This document shows, piece by piece, positions 8,415 to 18,731 of a stretch of 37,004 nt of DNA. The notes under the pieces were generated by a model. The model saw only the letters and a program-made list of their open reading frames with translations, was not told the origin of the DNA and searched no databases. The position numbers and the translations under genes were made by a program. Source of the DNA: Pandoraea pneumonica (GTDB lineage Bacteria > Pseudomonadota > Gammaproteobacteria > Burkholderiales > Burkholderiaceae); contig NZ_CABPSK010000008.1 in NCBI RefSeq assembly GCF_902459645.1, positions 1-37,004 of the forward strand. Reading direction: 5' to 3'. Positions within the stretch are counted from its first letter, which is position 1. The number at the start of each line of letters is the position of its first letter.

Positions 8415-11400
8415 ATGAAAGCTTTGCTCGATCTATTCAAGCAAGTCCAGCAGGACGAACAGTTCGACGCGATCAAGATCGGTCTGGCTTCGCCGGACAA
8501 GATCCGCTCGTGGTCGTTCGGCGAAGTTAAGAAGCCGGAGACGATCAACTATCGAACGTTCAAACCCGAGCGCGACGGTCTGTTCTGCGCAAAGATCTTC
8601 GGTCCGATCAAGGATTACGAATGCCTTTGCGGTAAGTACAAGCGCCTGAAGCACCGTGGCGTGATCTGCGAGAAGTGCGGCGTGGAAGTCACGCTGGCGA
8701 AGGTGCGTCGCGAACGCATGGGCCACATCGAACTGGCCTCGCCGGTTGCGCACATCTGGTTCCTGAAGTCGCTCCCGTCGCGTCTGGGCATGGTGCTCGA
8801 CATGACGCTGCGCGACATCGAACGCGTGCTGTACTTCGAAGCGTATGTGGTTCTCGAACCGGGCATGACGCCGCTCAAGCGGTGCCAGATCATGACCGAA
8901 GAGGATTACTACAATAAGGTCGAAGAATACGGCGACGAATTCCGTGCCGAAATGGGCGCGGAAGGCGTGCGCGAGCTGCTGCGCTCGATCGACATCGATT
9001 CGGAAGTCGAGCGTCTGCGCGCCGAGCTGCAAGCCACGGGCTCGGAAGCCAAGATCAAGAAGTACGCCAAGCGCCTGAAAGTGCTCGAGGCATTCCAACG
9101 TTCGGGCATCAAGCCTGAATGGATGGTGCTCGAAGTGCTGCCGGTGCTGCCGCCCGAACTGCGCCCGCTGGTGCCGCTCGACGGTGGCCGCTTCGCGACC
9201 TCGGACCTGAACGATCTGTATCGCCGCGTCATCAACCGTAACAACCGTCTGAAGCGTCTGCTCGAGCTGAAGGCACCGGACATCATCGTGCGCAACGAAA
9301 AGCGCATGTTGCAAGAGTCGGTGGATTCGCTGCTCGATAACGGCCGCCGCGGTAAGGCGATGACTGGCGCGAACAAGCGTCCGCTCAAGTCGCTGGCTGA
9401 CATGATCAAGGGTAAGAGCGGTCGTTTCCGTCAGAACTTGCTCGGTAAGCGCGTCGACTACTCGGGCCGTTCGGTGATTACCGTGGGCCCGACGCTCAAG
9501 CTGCATCAGTGCGGTCTGCCGAAGCTGATGGCGCTCGAACTCTTCAAGCCGTTCATTTTCCACAAGCTGGAAGTGATGGGCGTGGCCACGACGATCAAGG
9601 CTGCGAAGAAGGAAGTCGAGAACCAGACGGCTGTGGTGTGGGACATCTTGGAAGAGGTGATCCGCGAGCATCCGATCATGCTGAACCGCGCACCGACGCT
9701 GCACCGCCTGGGTATTCAGGCGTTCGAGCCGGTGCTGATCGAAGGCAAGGCAATTCAGCTTCACCCGCTGGTTTGCGCGGCGTTCAACGCCGACTTCGAC
9801 GGTGACCAGATGGCCGTTCACGTGCCGCTGTCGCTCGAAGCGCAGATGGAAGCGCGTACCCTGATGCTGGCCTCGAACAACGTGTTGTTCCCGGCTAACG
9901 GCGATCCGTCGATCGTGCCGTCGCAGGATATCGTGCTGGGTCTGTACTACGCGACGCGCGACAAGATCAACGGCAAGGGCGAAGGCCTGTCGTTCATCGA
10001 CGTGTCGGAAGTGCTGCGTGCGTACGACAACAAGGAAGTCGAACTGGCTTCGCGCGTGAACGTGCGTATCACTGAGTACACGGTTGACGCAGAAACGGGC
10101 GAGAAGACGCCGAAGATCACGCTGTACCCGACGACTGTCGGCCGCGCGATTCTGTCGGAAATTCTGCCGCCGGGCCTGCCGTTCTCGGTGCTGAACAAGT
10201 CGCTCAAGAAGAAGGAAATCTCGAAGCTGATCAACACGGCGTTCCGTCGTTGCGGTCTGCGCGAGACGGTGATTTTCGTCGACAAGCTGATGCAGTCGGG
10301 CTTCAAGCTCGCTACGCGTGCCGGTATCTCGATCTGCGTCGACGACATGCTCGTGCCGACGAAGAAGGAAGAGCTCATCGGCGAAGCATCGAAGAAGGTC
10401 AAGGAATACGACCGTCAGTACATGTCGGGTCTGGTCACGGCGCAAGAGCGTTACAACAACGTCGTGGACATTTGGGGTGCTACCGGTGACGCCGTGGGTA
10501 AGGCGATGATGGAGCAGCTCTCCAAAGAGAAGACGACCGATCGCGATGGCAACACCGTGGATCAAGAGTCGTTCAACTCGATTTACATGATGGCCGACTC
10601 GGGTGCTCGTGGTTCGAGCGCTCAGATTCGTCAGCTCGCCGGTATGCGTGGCCTGATGGCCAAGCCGGACGGCTCGATTATCGAGACGCCGATTACCGCG
10701 AACTTCCGCGAAGGCCTGAACGTGTTGCAGTACTTCATCTCGACCCACGGTGCACGTAAGGGTCTGGCGGATACGGCACTGAAGACGGCTAACTCGGGTT
10801 ACCTGACGCGTCGTCTGGTCGACGTGACGCAGGATCTGGTCGTGGTCGAAGACGATTGCGGCACGAGCAACGGCGTGGCAATGAAGGCGCTGGTCGAGGG
10901 CGGTGAAGTGGTCGAAGCCCTGCGTGACCGTATTCTGGGTCGCGTGGCCGTGTCGGATGTCGTGAATCCGGAAACGCAAGAGACGGTGTATGAATCCGGC
11001 ACGTTGCTGGACGAAGACGCGGTCGAAATGATCGAAACGCTGGGCATCGACGAAGTGCGCGTGCGCACGCCGCTGACCTGCGATACGCGTTACGGTCTGT
11101 GCGCACTGTGCTATGGCCGTGACCTGGGTCGCGGTTCGCGTGTGAACGTCGGCGAAGCCGTCGGCGTGATCGCAGCACAGTCGATCGGTGAGCCGGGCAC
11201 GCAGCTGACGATGCGTACGTTCCACATCGGTGGTGCGGCATCGCGTGCGGCAGTGGCCTCGTCGATCGAAGCCAAGTCGAACGGTACGGTTCGCTTCACG
11301 GCAACGATGCGTTACGTGACGAACGGTCGCGGCGAGCAGACGGTGATTTCGCGTTCGGGTGAAATCCTGATCACGGACGATCACGGTCGCGAGCGCGAGC

Positions 11401-12626
11401 GTCACAAAGTGCCGTACGGCGCGACGCTGCTGCAACTGGATGGCGCACAGGTCAAGGCCGGTACGCAACTCGGTACGTGGGATCCGCTGACGCGCCCGAT
11501 CATTACCGAACACGGCGGTTTCGCCAAGTTCGAGAACGTCGAGGAAGGTGTCACGGTTGCCAAGCAGATCGACGATGTGACGGGTCTGTCCACGCTGGTC
11601 GTGATCGATCCGAAGCGTCGTGGTCCGGCGTCGAAGAACGTGCGTCCGCAGGTCAAGCTGCTCGACGAGAATGGTGTGGAAGTGAAGATCCCGGGTACCG
11701 ATCACGCTGTGACGATCGGCTTCCAGGTGGGCGCACTGATCACCATCAAGGACGGTCAGCAAGTGCCGGTGGGTGAAGTGCTCGCACGTATCCCGACCGA
11801 AGCGCAGAAGACTCGCGACATTACCGGGGGTCTGCCGCGTGTGGCCGAACTGTTCGAAGCGCGTGCACCGAAGGACGCCGGCATTTTGGCCGAAGTCACG
11901 GGTACCACGTCGTTCGGTAAGGACACGAAGGGCAAGCAGCGTCTGGTCATTACCGATCTGGACGGCAACCAGCACGAGTTCCTGATTCCGAAGGAAAAGC
12001 AGGTGCTGGTGCACGACGGTCAGGTGGTGAACAAGGGCGAAATGATCGTGGACGGCCCGGCCGATCCGCACGACATTCTGCGCTTGCAGGGTATCGAGGC
12101 ACTGGCGCGTTACATCGTCGACGAAGTTCAGGACGTGTACCGTTTGCAGGGTGTGAAGATCAACGACAAGCACATCGAGGTGATCGTTCGCCAGATGCTG
12201 CGTCGTGTGCAGATCACCGACAACGGCGATACGCGCTTCATCATCGGCGAACAGGTCGAACGTTCGGACATGCTCGACGAGAACGATCGTATGAACGCTG
12301 CGGACAAGCGTCCGGCGCAGTACGAGAACGTGTTGCTGGGTATTACGAAGGCGTCGCTGTCGACGGACTCGTTCATCTCGGCCGCATCGTTCCAGGAAAC
12401 GACGCGCGTGTTGACCGAAGCCGCCATCATGGGCAAGAAGGACGACCTGCGTGGCCTGAAGGAAAACGTCATCGTCGGCCGTCTGATCCCGGCTGGTACG
12501 GGTCTGGCGTATCACAAGGCCCGCAAGGCCCGCGAAACGTCGGATCGCGAGCGTCACGACCAGATCGCTCTGGAAGAGGCGTTTGCCCCGATCCCGACCT
12601 CGGTGGAAGAACCGACGGCAGAGTAA
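8415..12626 (+). CDS. rpoC: RNA polymerase beta' subunit
   Basis: The 1403-aa beta' subunit carries the active-site magnesium motif [12 protein letters not shown] at about residue 458. The N-terminal zinc finger is [20 protein letters not shown] (about 70-90). The second zinc site CGTS...[13 protein letters not shown] lies at about 815-900. The trigger-loop/bridge-helix region ([28 protein letters not shown]) is intact. AGGAG at 8404-8408 sets the ATG. A strong terminator lies about 75 nt after the stop, so transcription ends here and does not run into the accessory region. Confidence 0.98.
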   Translation: MKALLDLFKQVQQDEQFDAIKIGLASPDKIRSWSFGEVKKPETINYRTFKPERDGLFCAKIFGPIKDYECLCGKYKRLKHRGVICEKCGVEVTLAKVRRERMGHIELASPVAHIWFLKSLPSRLGMVLDMTLRDIERVLYFEAYVVLEPGMTPLKRCQIMTEEDYYNKVEEYGDEFRAEMGAEGVRELLRSIDIDSEVERLRAELQATGSEAKIKKYAKRLKVLEAFQRSGIKPEWMVLEVLPVLPPELRPLVPLDGGRFATSDLNDLYRRVINRNNRLKRLLELKAPDIIVRNEKRMLQESVDSLLDNGRRGKAMTGANKRPLKSLADMIKGKSGRFRQNLLGKRVDYSGRSVITVGPTLKLHQCGLPKLMALELFKPFIFHKLEVMGVATTIKAAKKEVENQTAVVWDILEEVIREHPIMLNRAPTLHRLGIQAFEPVLIEGKAIQLHPLVCAAFNADFDGDQMAVHVPLSLEAQMEARTLMLASNNVLFPANGDPSIVPSQDIVLGLYYATRDKINGKGEGLSFIDVSEVLRAYDNKEVELASRVNVRITEYTVDAETGEKTPKITLYPTTVGRAILSEILPPGLPFSVLNKSLKKKEISKLINTAFRRCGLRETVIFVDKLMQSGFKLATRAGISICVDDMLVPTKKEELIGEASKKVKEYDRQYMSGLVTAQERYNNVVDIWGATGDAVGKAMMEQLSKEKTTDRDGNTVDQESFNSIYMMADSGARGSSAQIRQLAGMRGLMAKPDGSIIETPITANFREGLNVLQYFISTHGARKGLADTALKTANSGYLTRRLVDVTQDLVVVEDDCGTSNGVAMKALVEGGEVVEALRDRILGRVAVSDVVNPETQETVYESGTLLDEDAVEMIETLGIDEVRVRTPLTCDTRYGLCALCYGRDLGRGSRVNVGEAVGVIAAQSIGEPGTQLTMRTFHIGGAASRAAVASSIEAKSNGTVRFTATMRYVTNGRGEQTVISRSGEILITDDHGRERERHKVPYGATLLQLDGAQVKAGTQLGTWDPLTRPIITEHGGFAKFENVEEGVTVAKQIDDVTGLSTLVVIDPKRRGPASKNVRPQVKLLDENGVEVKIPGTDHAVTIGFQVGALITIKDGQQVPVGEVLARIPTEAQKTRDITGGLPRVAELFEARAPKDAGILAEVTGTTSFGKDTKGKQRLVITDLDGNQHEFLIPKEKQVLVHDGQVVNKGEMIVDGPADPHDILRLQGIEALARYIVDEVQDVYRLQGVKINDKHIEVIVRQMLRRVQITDNGDTRFIIGEQVERSDMLDENDRMNAADKRPAQYENVLLGITKASLSTDSFISAASFQETTRVLTEAAIMGKKDDLRGLKENVIVGRLIPAGTGLAYHKARKARETSDRERHDQIALEEAFAPIPTSVEEPTAE

Positions 12627-12694
12627 GGTGGCCGGCGGCGCTAGCGAAAGCCAGCGCCGCATTCACCGAATCTGTTGCGACAGCAGTAGAAATG

Positions 12695-12730
12695 AAAAAC
12701 GGCACCCTTTGCGGGGTGCCGTTTTTTTTT
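12695..12730. terminator. Bidirectional terminator between rpoC and the TonB receptor gene
   Basis: CGGCACCC (12700-12707) pairs with GGGTGCCG (12714-12721) around a 6-nt loop. Nine T residues follow on the plus strand. Five A residues precede it, which read as T on the minus strand. The convergent fecA-like gene ends at 12764, so one hairpin can stop both transcripts. Confidence 0.92.
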
Positions 12731-12763
12731 GCCTGCGCGATTCGCTTGGCGACTACACGGGGA

Positions 12764-14965
12764 TCAGAACCCGAAGTGGCCTTGCACGTAGACCATGCGC
12801 GGCGCGCCCACCATGATGCCGCCGTTCTGGTCGGTGTTGCGCGTGTAGAAGCGCTTGTCGAACACGTTGTTCACGCCCACCGTGACATCGGCGTTCTTGT
12901 AGAACGGCAGCTTGTACATCGCTTGCAGATTCCACACGCGGTAGCCCGGCACTTTGCCGTTCGTGCCGTCAGCCGACTGCGCTTCGGTGTTCGCCAGATC
13001 GGAGTACTGCGAGCTCTGGTGCGTGGTCGAGACGTTGAACGTCCACTGACCGATCGCATAACGTGCGCCGAGCGTATCGGTAAAGCGCGAGTAGAACGGC
13101 ACGTCGAGACCGGCCGTCGTGCCCGACTTCTGAATGGCGCGCACATACGTGAAGTTTGCGTACAGGTTCAGGCCGCGCAGCGCGCTGTCTTGATCGAACG
13201 TGTAGTCGAGGGCGGTTTCGATGCCGTCGTGGTTCGTCGCACCGATGTTCTGGAAGGTCGCCGGGCTGACGTTCGGCACTTGCAGAATCTGGTTGTCGAA
13301 CTTCATCTTGAAGGCCGTCAACTCGGCGCGCCAGCGGTTGTCCGTCCAACGCGTACCAATTTCATAGGTGCGCGCCACTTCCGGCTGGAGCGGGTTCGAC
13401 GCCGACATCGAGTTCAACTGCGTGTTCTGCACCGGACCGAACGACGTGCTGTAGTCCGCGAAGATCGTCCACGCGCTGTTCACCAGATACGACAGGTTCA
13501 CCGACGGCAACGGCTTGTTGTTGTCGGTGCGGTAGGTGCTGCCCGAGGCCTTGTCGACGCGCTGCGAGGCGATCATTTCATAACGAACGCCCGGCGTGAA
13601 ACGCCAGTTGCCCCACGCCATGCGGTCGTCGATATAGAACGCGTTCGCGCTGGTGTAGTTGTAGAACGTGGTCGTCGCCGAGTTCTTGCCGGTCGCCAGG
13701 TTCGTGCTGAAGTTGTTGTCGTCCCCGCGCTCGCGAATAAAGCGATAGCCGACTGTCACGTCGTGCGCCGTCGGTCCGAGGAACAGGCGCTGCGTGTAGC
13801 GCGGCTCGATGCCGAACGTTTGATAGTTACGCGGCTGATGCGTGGTCGCGAGCGGTGCCACCGACAAGTTAGTCAGCGAGCTCTGACGGTAGCTCTCGTT
13901 GTAGAACGTGCGAATCTCGAATTCCTGCGTGTCCGAGATCGTGTTCAGGTACCCGAAGTCGAGCCCGGTGCGATTGCCGCTCCAGTAGTCGTTCGGGCGC
14001 GTGTTCTGGAACGGATCGGCGTTGTATTGCGCGGCAGTGAGGCCGCCCGGCGTCTTCGACTTGGCATCGAAGTACGAGAGCTTCCCGTAGACCTGTTGGC
14101 TCGGCGAGATGTCGTAACGCCACTTCAACGCGAGGTCGTTCACATTCTCGTTACTGCCCGTGCGCCAGTCGCGGCCCACCATGCCCGAATAGAGCAGCGC
14201 GAGGCCCAGCCCGTTATCCATCTGCGTGCCGAGGAACAGGCCGTATTGCGTGTTCGCGCCGCCGCCGGTCGTGTACATGTTCTCGCGCACGGTAGCGTCG
14301 CCGACGAGGCCCGGCGTATTCGGGATCGAGCGCGTCTTGAAGTTGATCACGCCACCGACGTTCTGCGGGCCGTAGCGAACCGCACCGCCGCTGCGCACCA
14401 CGTCGATGGTTTCGATGTTGAACAGGCTGACCGGGGCGAACGACAACTGCGGCTGGCCATACGGCGCCACAGCGAGCGGAATGCCGTCGAGCAGCACGGT
14501 CGAGCGCGGGCTGAAGCGACCGGCCAGGCCGCGCACCCCGATGTTCAACGAGATGGCACTGCCGGCGCTGCTGGAGTTGTCGGTGGCCTGCACGCCCGGC
14601 ACACGACGCAGCACATCACCGATGCTCGATGCGCCCGACGCTTCGATCTGGTCCTTCTTCACGACCGTGCGCGCGCCCGGGAACGTCTTCGCGCTGTTAT
14701 CCAACCCGGTGCCCAGCCAATCGCCCGACACGTTGACCGTACCGAGTTCGACATCGGCGCGGGCTTCGTCCGCCGCACGAACCGTACTCGCGGAGCTGGC
14801 GGCTGCCGTGGCGTCGGCGGCTTGCTGCGCATGGGCGACACCGAGCGTGGCCATGAACAACGTGGCGGCGCAGGCAGTCGCACGGGGCAAACGGGAGGAG
14901 GGCATGACAGCGGCGGTGCGCAGAGCAGCCTGCGCCGTCGCGCGGCGACGTACGGACATCTTCAT
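12764..14965 (-). CDS. fecA: TonB-dependent receptor, FecA (ferric dicitrate) type
   Basis: This is a 733-aa outer-membrane beta-barrel with N-terminal plug. A Sec signal peptide ends near residue 46 (FMATLGVAHA-QQ). The plug closely follows FecA wording: SGDWLG, PGARTVVKKDQI, VLRRVPGVQ, SLNIGVRGL, SPRSTVLLDGIP, APYGQPQLS and VRYGPQNVGGVINF. The barrel ends with aromatic residue F (HFGF), the BamA recognition end. Only about 30 residues separate the signal peptide from the plug, so the periplasmic signalling domain that FecA of E. coli uses to talk to FecR is missing. No fecI/fecR pair is nearby. A Fur-like box overlaps its promoter, suggesting direct iron repression. Family is sure; ferric citrate as ligand is likely but not proven. 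An internal ATG at 14905 is a less likely start. Confidence 0.88.
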   Translation of the reverse strand: MKMSVRRRATAQAALRTAAVMPSSRLPRATACAATLFMATLGVAHAQQAADATAAASSASTVRAADEARADVELGTVNVSGDWLGTGLDNSAKTFPGARTVVKKDQIEASGASSIGDVLRRVPGVQATDNSSSAGSAISLNIGVRGLAGRFSPRSTVLLDGIPLAVAPYGQPQLSFAPVSLFNIETIDVVRSGGAVRYGPQNVGGVINFKTRSIPNTPGLVGDATVRENMYTTGGGANTQYGLFLGTQMDNGLGLALLYSGMVGRDWRTGSNENVNDLALKWRYDISPSQQVYGKLSYFDAKSKTPGGLTAAQYNADPFQNTRPNDYWSGNRTGLDFGYLNTISDTQEFEIRTFYNESYRQSSLTNLSVAPLATTHQPRNYQTFGIEPRYTQRLFLGPTAHDVTVGYRFIRERGDDNNFSTNLATGKNSATTTFYNYTSANAFYIDDRMAWGNWRFTPGVRYEMIASQRVDKASGSTYRTDNNKPLPSVNLSYLVNSAWTIFADYSTSFGPVQNTQLNSMSASNPLQPEVARTYEIGTRWTDNRWRAELTAFKMKFDNQILQVPNVSPATFQNIGATNHDGIETALDYTFDQDSALRGLNLYANFTYVRAIQKSGTTAGLDVPFYSRFTDTLGARYAIGQWTFNVSTTHQSSQYSDLANTEAQSADGTNGKVPGYRVWNLQAMYKLPFYKNADVTVGVNNVFDKRFYTRNTDQNGGIMVGAPRMVYVQGHFGF

Positions 14966-15075
14966 CTTTGCTGACCTTCGAAACTACGTATGAGTGGCGA
15001 GCGCGGCCTTCGCTCTTGGCGAGCCCCCGGCGCGGTCGATTGTTGTTGGTAATGCGATGTAATAAAACGTCGCGG

Positions 15076-15104
15076 ATTATAAATGCAAATCACTCTCATT
15101 TTTG
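15076..15104 (-). promoter_or_regulatory. Fur box within the promoter of the TonB receptor gene
   Basis: Read on the minus strand, a perfect TATAAT -10 element lies at 15081-15076. The 19 bases upstream (plus strand AATGCAAATCACTCTCATT, 15082-15100) form an imperfect palindrome with AATG/CATT ends resembling a Fur box. The box fills the spacer towards a weak -35, so Fur binding would block RNA polymerase. It lies about 110-135 nt before the receptor start. The match is by eye. Confidence 0.7.
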
Positions 15105-15356
15105 ATGGGGATTGCTAACCGTGAATCGGTATTGGTGGATTGGCAGCGACGAGATGCGACGACAGGGGCGAGAACGGGCACAATGCTCGAAAAAAGCCTA
15201 TAAAAGCGAAGAAATACGCGAAGAAGGACGACACGCCGATTGCCGTTCGGGAATCTCAACGGGTAGTTGAGCGTGTGGCTGCATTGCGACAGTAGGGTCT
15301 TTGGCGGGCGGCGATGATCGGCGGTGGGCCGCAGCGGATGGTGGCAGGCCGCTGAC

Positions 15357-15407
15357 GATTATCCAGTTTTGCTTATGAATCGCCCAAAATCGATTGATTG
15401 TTCCGCA
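15357..15407 (+). promoter_or_regulatory. 51-bp conserved operator, copy A (upstream of the meta-cleavage operon)
   Basis: This block is repeated in inverted orientation at 25388-25438 with 47 of 51 identical bases and no gaps. Differences are at 15364, 15370, 15376 and 15383. It contains the dyad AATCG-N8-CGATT (15378-15395) and the self-complementary AATCGATT (15388-15395). It ends 93 nt before the hydratase start. A TATAAT-like AATAGA occurs at about 15424-15429, so the block would lie roughly at -80 to -30, the usual footprint of LysR-type activators. The repeat is seen directly; LysR binding is inferred from the second copy lying beside a lysR gene. Confidence 0.75.
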
Positions 15408-15500
15408 GGCGCCGAGCCGCAAGAATAGAGCGCATCGAGACAAGAACCGCGCTGCCCGATCGCCCCCGTGGCGGCCATGTCGGCGCTATGGAGACAAACG

Positions 15501-16304
15501 ATGCTGGATGCGTCGATTCATCAAGCGCTGGCTCGCGAGTTGCACGACGCCGAGCGCAATCGCACGCCGGTCATGCAGTTCTCGCGCCGGTATCCCGACA
15601 TGACGGTGGCCGACAGCTACGCGATTCAACAAGCGTGGCTTGCGCTGAAATACGCCGAAGGCCGCCGCGTCATCGGCCACAAGATCGGCCTCACGTCGCG
15701 CGCGATGCAAGTCGCCGCGCAAATCACTGAACCCGATCACGGCACGCTGCTCGACGACATGCTTGTCGCCGATGGTGCAACGCTCGAAGCGGGCCGCTTT
15801 ATCGTGCCGCGACTTGAAGTCGAACTGGCTTTCATTTTGGCCAAACCGCTCAAGGGCCCGGGCGTCACGTTGTTCGACGTGCTCGATGCCACTGCATGGG
15901 TGACTCCGGCACTGGAACTGATCGACGGCCGCATCGAACTGTTCGATCGCGACACGCAGACACCGCGCAAGGTCTTCGACACGATTGCCGATAACGCGGC
16001 CAACGCCGCCATCGTGCTGGGTGGGCGTCCCGTCAAACCGGATGCCATCGACTTGCGCTGGACGGGCGCGCTGCTCTATCGCAATGGCGTGATCGAGGAA
16101 TCGGGGTTGAGTGCCGCCGTGCTGAATCACCCGGGCAACGGCATTGCGTGGCTCGCCAATAAGTTGGGCGCGTTCGACGAAGGTTTGCAGGCGGGTGAGA
16201 TCGTGCTCGCCGGGTCGTTCACGCGGCCGGTGGCCTGCAAAGCGGGCGATGTCTTTCATGCCGATTACGGTCCGCTGGGCGCGATCGGCGTGCGCTTCGT
16301 TTGA
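15501..16304 (+). CDS. hpaH: 2-oxohept-3-enedioate (2-hydroxyhepta-2,4-dienedioate) hydratase
   Basis: This 267-aa enzyme adds water to the dienol intermediate of the homoprotocatechuate meta-cleavage pathway, giving 4-hydroxy-2-oxoheptanedioate. It closely resembles HpcG/HpaH of E. coli along its length ([52 protein letters not shown]). The metal ligands appear as Glu106, Glu108 and Glu139. I chose ATG 15501 because GGAG lies at 15490-15493 and the N terminus then matches the family; an upstream ATG at 15468 has no ribosome binding site. It is the first gene of a six-gene operon and lies downstream of the 51-bp operator. Confidence 0.93.
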   Translation: MLDASIHQALARELHDAERNRTPVMQFSRRYPDMTVADSYAIQQAWLALKYAEGRRVIGHKIGLTSRAMQVAAQITEPDHGTLLDDMLVADGATLEAGRFIVPRLEVELAFILAKPLKGPGVTLFDVLDATAWVTPALELIDGRIELFDRDTQTPRKVFDTIADNAANAAIVLGGRPVKPDAIDLRWTGALLYRNGVIEESGLSAAVLNHPGNGIAWLANKLGAFDEGLQAGEIVLAGSFTRPVACKAGDVFHADYGPLGAIGVRFV

Positions 16305-16382
16305 CGCCGCCGAATGCTGCCGAATGCCCCCTGAAGGCGCCCGCCATGCGGTGCGCCGTCATCCCTATCTCGGACTGACACC

Positions 16383-17159
16383 ATGAAAACGCCCCCGAAT
16401 CTCTTCAAGCAGGCGCTGGCTAACCGGCAGCGTCAGATCGGTCTGTGGATGGGACTCGCTACGCCGTACGCCGCCGAGCTATGTGCGGGTAGCGGCTTCG
16501 ACTGGATCGTGATCGACGGCGAGCATGCGCCGAACGATCTGCGCTCGATGCTCGCCACGCTTCAGGCAGTGGCGCCGTATCCGTCGCACGCCGTCGTGCG
16601 GTTGCCGCACGGCGATGCGGCCCTCATCAAGCAGGTGCTCGAAATCGGCGCGACGACGCTGCTCGTTCCGATGGTCGAGTCCGCCGAAATGGCGGCGGCG
16701 CTGGCGAGCGCCACGCGGTATCCGCCGCAGGGCACGCGCGGTGTGGGGAGCGGGCTGGCCCGCTCGTCACGCTGGAATCGCTATGAAGATTATTTGCACG
16801 CCGCAAACGACAGCACATGTCTGCTGGTGCAAGTCGAGACTGCCGACGCGCTCGCGCAAGTCGATGCCATTGCGGCCGTCGATGGCGTAGACGGCGTGTT
16901 CATCGGCCCGGCGGATCTGGCCGCATCGATGGGCTATCTCGGGCAAGCGACCCATCCTGAAGTGCGTAAAGCCATCGAAGCGGGCATCGCGAGGATTCGC
17001 GCGGCGGGCAAGCCTGCCGGCATCCTCTGTGTCGACGAGGCGCTGGCTCGCCATTACCTCGACCTTGGCGTGACGTTCATCGCCGTGGGCATCGATACGT
17101 CGCTGCTCGCGAACGCCAGCCGCGCGCTCGCTGCGAAGTTCGCGCCGTCGGCCGACTGA
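16383..17159 (+). CDS. hpaI: 4-hydroxy-2-oxoheptanedioate aldolase
   Basis: This 258-aa class II pyruvate aldolase cleaves 4-hydroxy-2-oxoheptanedioate to pyruvate and succinic semialdehyde. It follows E. coli HpaI closely ([51 protein letters not shown]). The catalytic residues appear as His48, Arg73, Glu152 and Asp178, each three positions after the E. coli numbers. The ribosome binding site is weak and the gap from the hydratase is 78 nt. Together with the hydratase it forms the lower end of the pathway. Confidence 0.93.
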   Translation: MKTPPNLFKQALANRQRQIGLWMGLATPYAAELCAGSGFDWIVIDGEHAPNDLRSMLATLQAVAPYPSHAVVRLPHGDAALIKQVLEIGATTLLVPMVESAEMAAALASATRYPPQGTRGVGSGLARSSRWNRYEDYLHAANDSTCLLVQVETADALAQVDAIAAVDGVDGVFIGPADLAASMGYLGQATHPEVRKAIEAGIARIRAAGKPAGILCVDEALARHYLDLGVTFIAVGIDTSLLANASRALAAKFAPSAD

Positions 17160-17194
17160 TTTCCCCCATTCCCATACCCCCAACGAGGCAAGGC

Positions 17195-18670
17195 ATGAGC
17201 GCTTCCCGTTTTGACGTCGCCGGCATTTCGGTGTCGCCGGATCACTTTATCGACGGACGACGCGTCGCGTCCTCGGACACCTTCGAGTGCGTTTCCCCCA
17301 TCGACCAGACGCTGCTCGGACACATCGCCAGCGGCAATCTCGCCCACGTCGACGCCGCAGTGACGTCGGCGGCGCAGGCGTTTCCCGAATGGGCGGCGCT
17401 GGGTGCCGCAGCACGTCAGCCGTATCTGCAACGCTTTGCCGACGCGATCGGTCGGCGCGCCGAGGCCTTCGCCACGCTGGAGAGTCACGACGCGGGTGTG
17501 CTGCGCTCACGGATGGCACACGGCGTGGTGCCCCGCGCCATGCAGAACATCACGTGGTTTGCAGAACACGCCCTCACGCTGCAAGACCGCGTGATCGAGA
17601 CGCCGCAGGCCCGCCATCTCGTGCGGCACGATCCGGCGGGCGTGGTGGCGATCATCACGCCGTGGAATTCGCCGCTGATGTTGGCCACATGGAAGATCGG
17701 CCCGGCGCTGGCATCGGGCAACACGGTGGTGTTGAAAGCGCCGGAGTGGGCACCGCTGACGTCGTCGCTGCTGGCCGATTGTGCTGAAGAAGCCGGGCTG
17801 CCGCCGGGGGTGTTCAATCTGTTGCAGGGCTCGGGGGCGGTGACCGGGGCCGCGCTCGTGAGCGATTCGCGTCTGGCACGCATCTCGTTCACCGGATCGG
17901 TGGCGACGGCCAAATGGATTGCGAAAACCGCGGCGACCAATCTGGTGCCGTGCAGCCTTGAGCTGGGTGGCAAGTCGGCGTTCATCGTGCTGGCCGACGC
18001 CGATCTGGAAGCGGCTGCGGCCACGGCAGCGCTGATGTATCGCAATGCCGGGCAAGTGTGTCTTGCCGGGACGCGTCTGCTCGTACACGCCGATGTTGCG
18101 CCGCGCTTCACCGAGATGTTGCGCACGTTGGTCGAAAGCCTGGTCGTGGGCGATCCACGCGAGGCCGCGACGGAAGTCGGTCCGATCATTCATCCGCGTC
18201 AGTTGGAGCGCGTGGAAGGGTTTGTCGAGCGTGCCGTCGCGGGCGGCGCGCGTGTGTTGTGGGGCGGCAAACGCCATGCATTCGGTGCGCAGTATTTCGC
18301 GCCGACGTTACTGACCGACCTGCGCCAGCGCGACGAGATCGTGCAGCAGGAAGTGTTCGGGCCGGTGCTGACCTTGCAAACGTTCAAGAGCGATGACGAG
18401 GTCGTCGACATGGCGAACGGCACCGATTACGGGCTGGGCGGCGTGTGTTACGGCGACGAATCGCATGCCATTGCCGTGGCGCAGCGCGTGCGCACGGGCT
18501 TCATCTGGGTCAACAGCTTCGGTATTCGCGATCTCGCCGCGCCGTTCGGCGGCATCAAGCGCTCGGGCGTGGGGCGCGAAGGCGGAGAGTGGAGTTTTGA
18601 ATTCTTCTGCGACGTGAAGGACGTGGTCGTGCCGAAACAACCGTTCAAGGCGAGCTTCAGCCATCGCTGA
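17195..18670 (+). CDS. hpaE: Aldehyde dehydrogenase, 5-carboxymethyl-2-hydroxymuconate semialdehyde dehydrogenase type
   Basis: This 491-aa NAD(P)-dependent aldehyde dehydrogenase has all catalytic parts: TPWNSP with Asn158, Lys181 of the cofactor pocket, FTGS (232-235), Glu256 in LELGGK and nucleophile Cys289 in NAGQVC. By context it oxidises the semialdehyde ring-cleavage product made by the dioxygenase encoded next. The sequence alone would also allow a betaine-aldehyde or general semialdehyde dehydrogenase. GAGG at 17185-17188 precedes the ATG. It is 35 nt from the aldolase gene and 61 nt from the dioxygenase gene. Confidence 0.8.
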   Translation: MSASRFDVAGISVSPDHFIDGRRVASSDTFECVSPIDQTLLGHIASGNLAHVDAAVTSAAQAFPEWAALGAAARQPYLQRFADAIGRRAEAFATLESHDAGVLRSRMAHGVVPRAMQNITWFAEHALTLQDRVIETPQARHLVRHDPAGVVAIITPWNSPLMLATWKIGPALASGNTVVLKAPEWAPLTSSLLADCAEEAGLPPGVFNLLQGSGAVTGAALVSDSRLARISFTGSVATAKWIAKTAATNLVPCSLELGGKSAFIVLADADLEAAAATAALMYRNAGQVCLAGTRLLVHADVAPRFTEMLRTLVESLVVGDPREAATEVGPIIHPRQLERVEGFVERAVAGGARVLWGGKRHAFGAQYFAPTLLTDLRQRDEIVQQEVFGPVLTLQTFKSDDEVVDMANGTDYGLGGVCYGDESHAIAVAQRVRTGFIWVNSFGIRDLAAPFGGIKRSGVGREGGEWSFEFFCDVKDVVVPKQPFKASFSHR

Positions 18671-18731
18671 AGCGCTGTCGTCCACATTGTCGAAAAGCAG
18701 CGACACGAAAAGAGAGATTGAGGAGAGCACC

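Noticed and set aside
8433-12662. A 1409-codon open frame on the minus strand opposite rpoC
   Set aside because: Same codon-bias artefact; the frame is open because rpoC avoids TTA, CTA and TCA codons in the matching frame.
12692-14974. A 760-codon plus-strand open frame opposite the fecA-type gene
   Set aside because: The minus-strand frame is a clear TonB receptor with signal peptide and promoter; the plus frame begins inside the rpoC terminator and has antisense-like composition.
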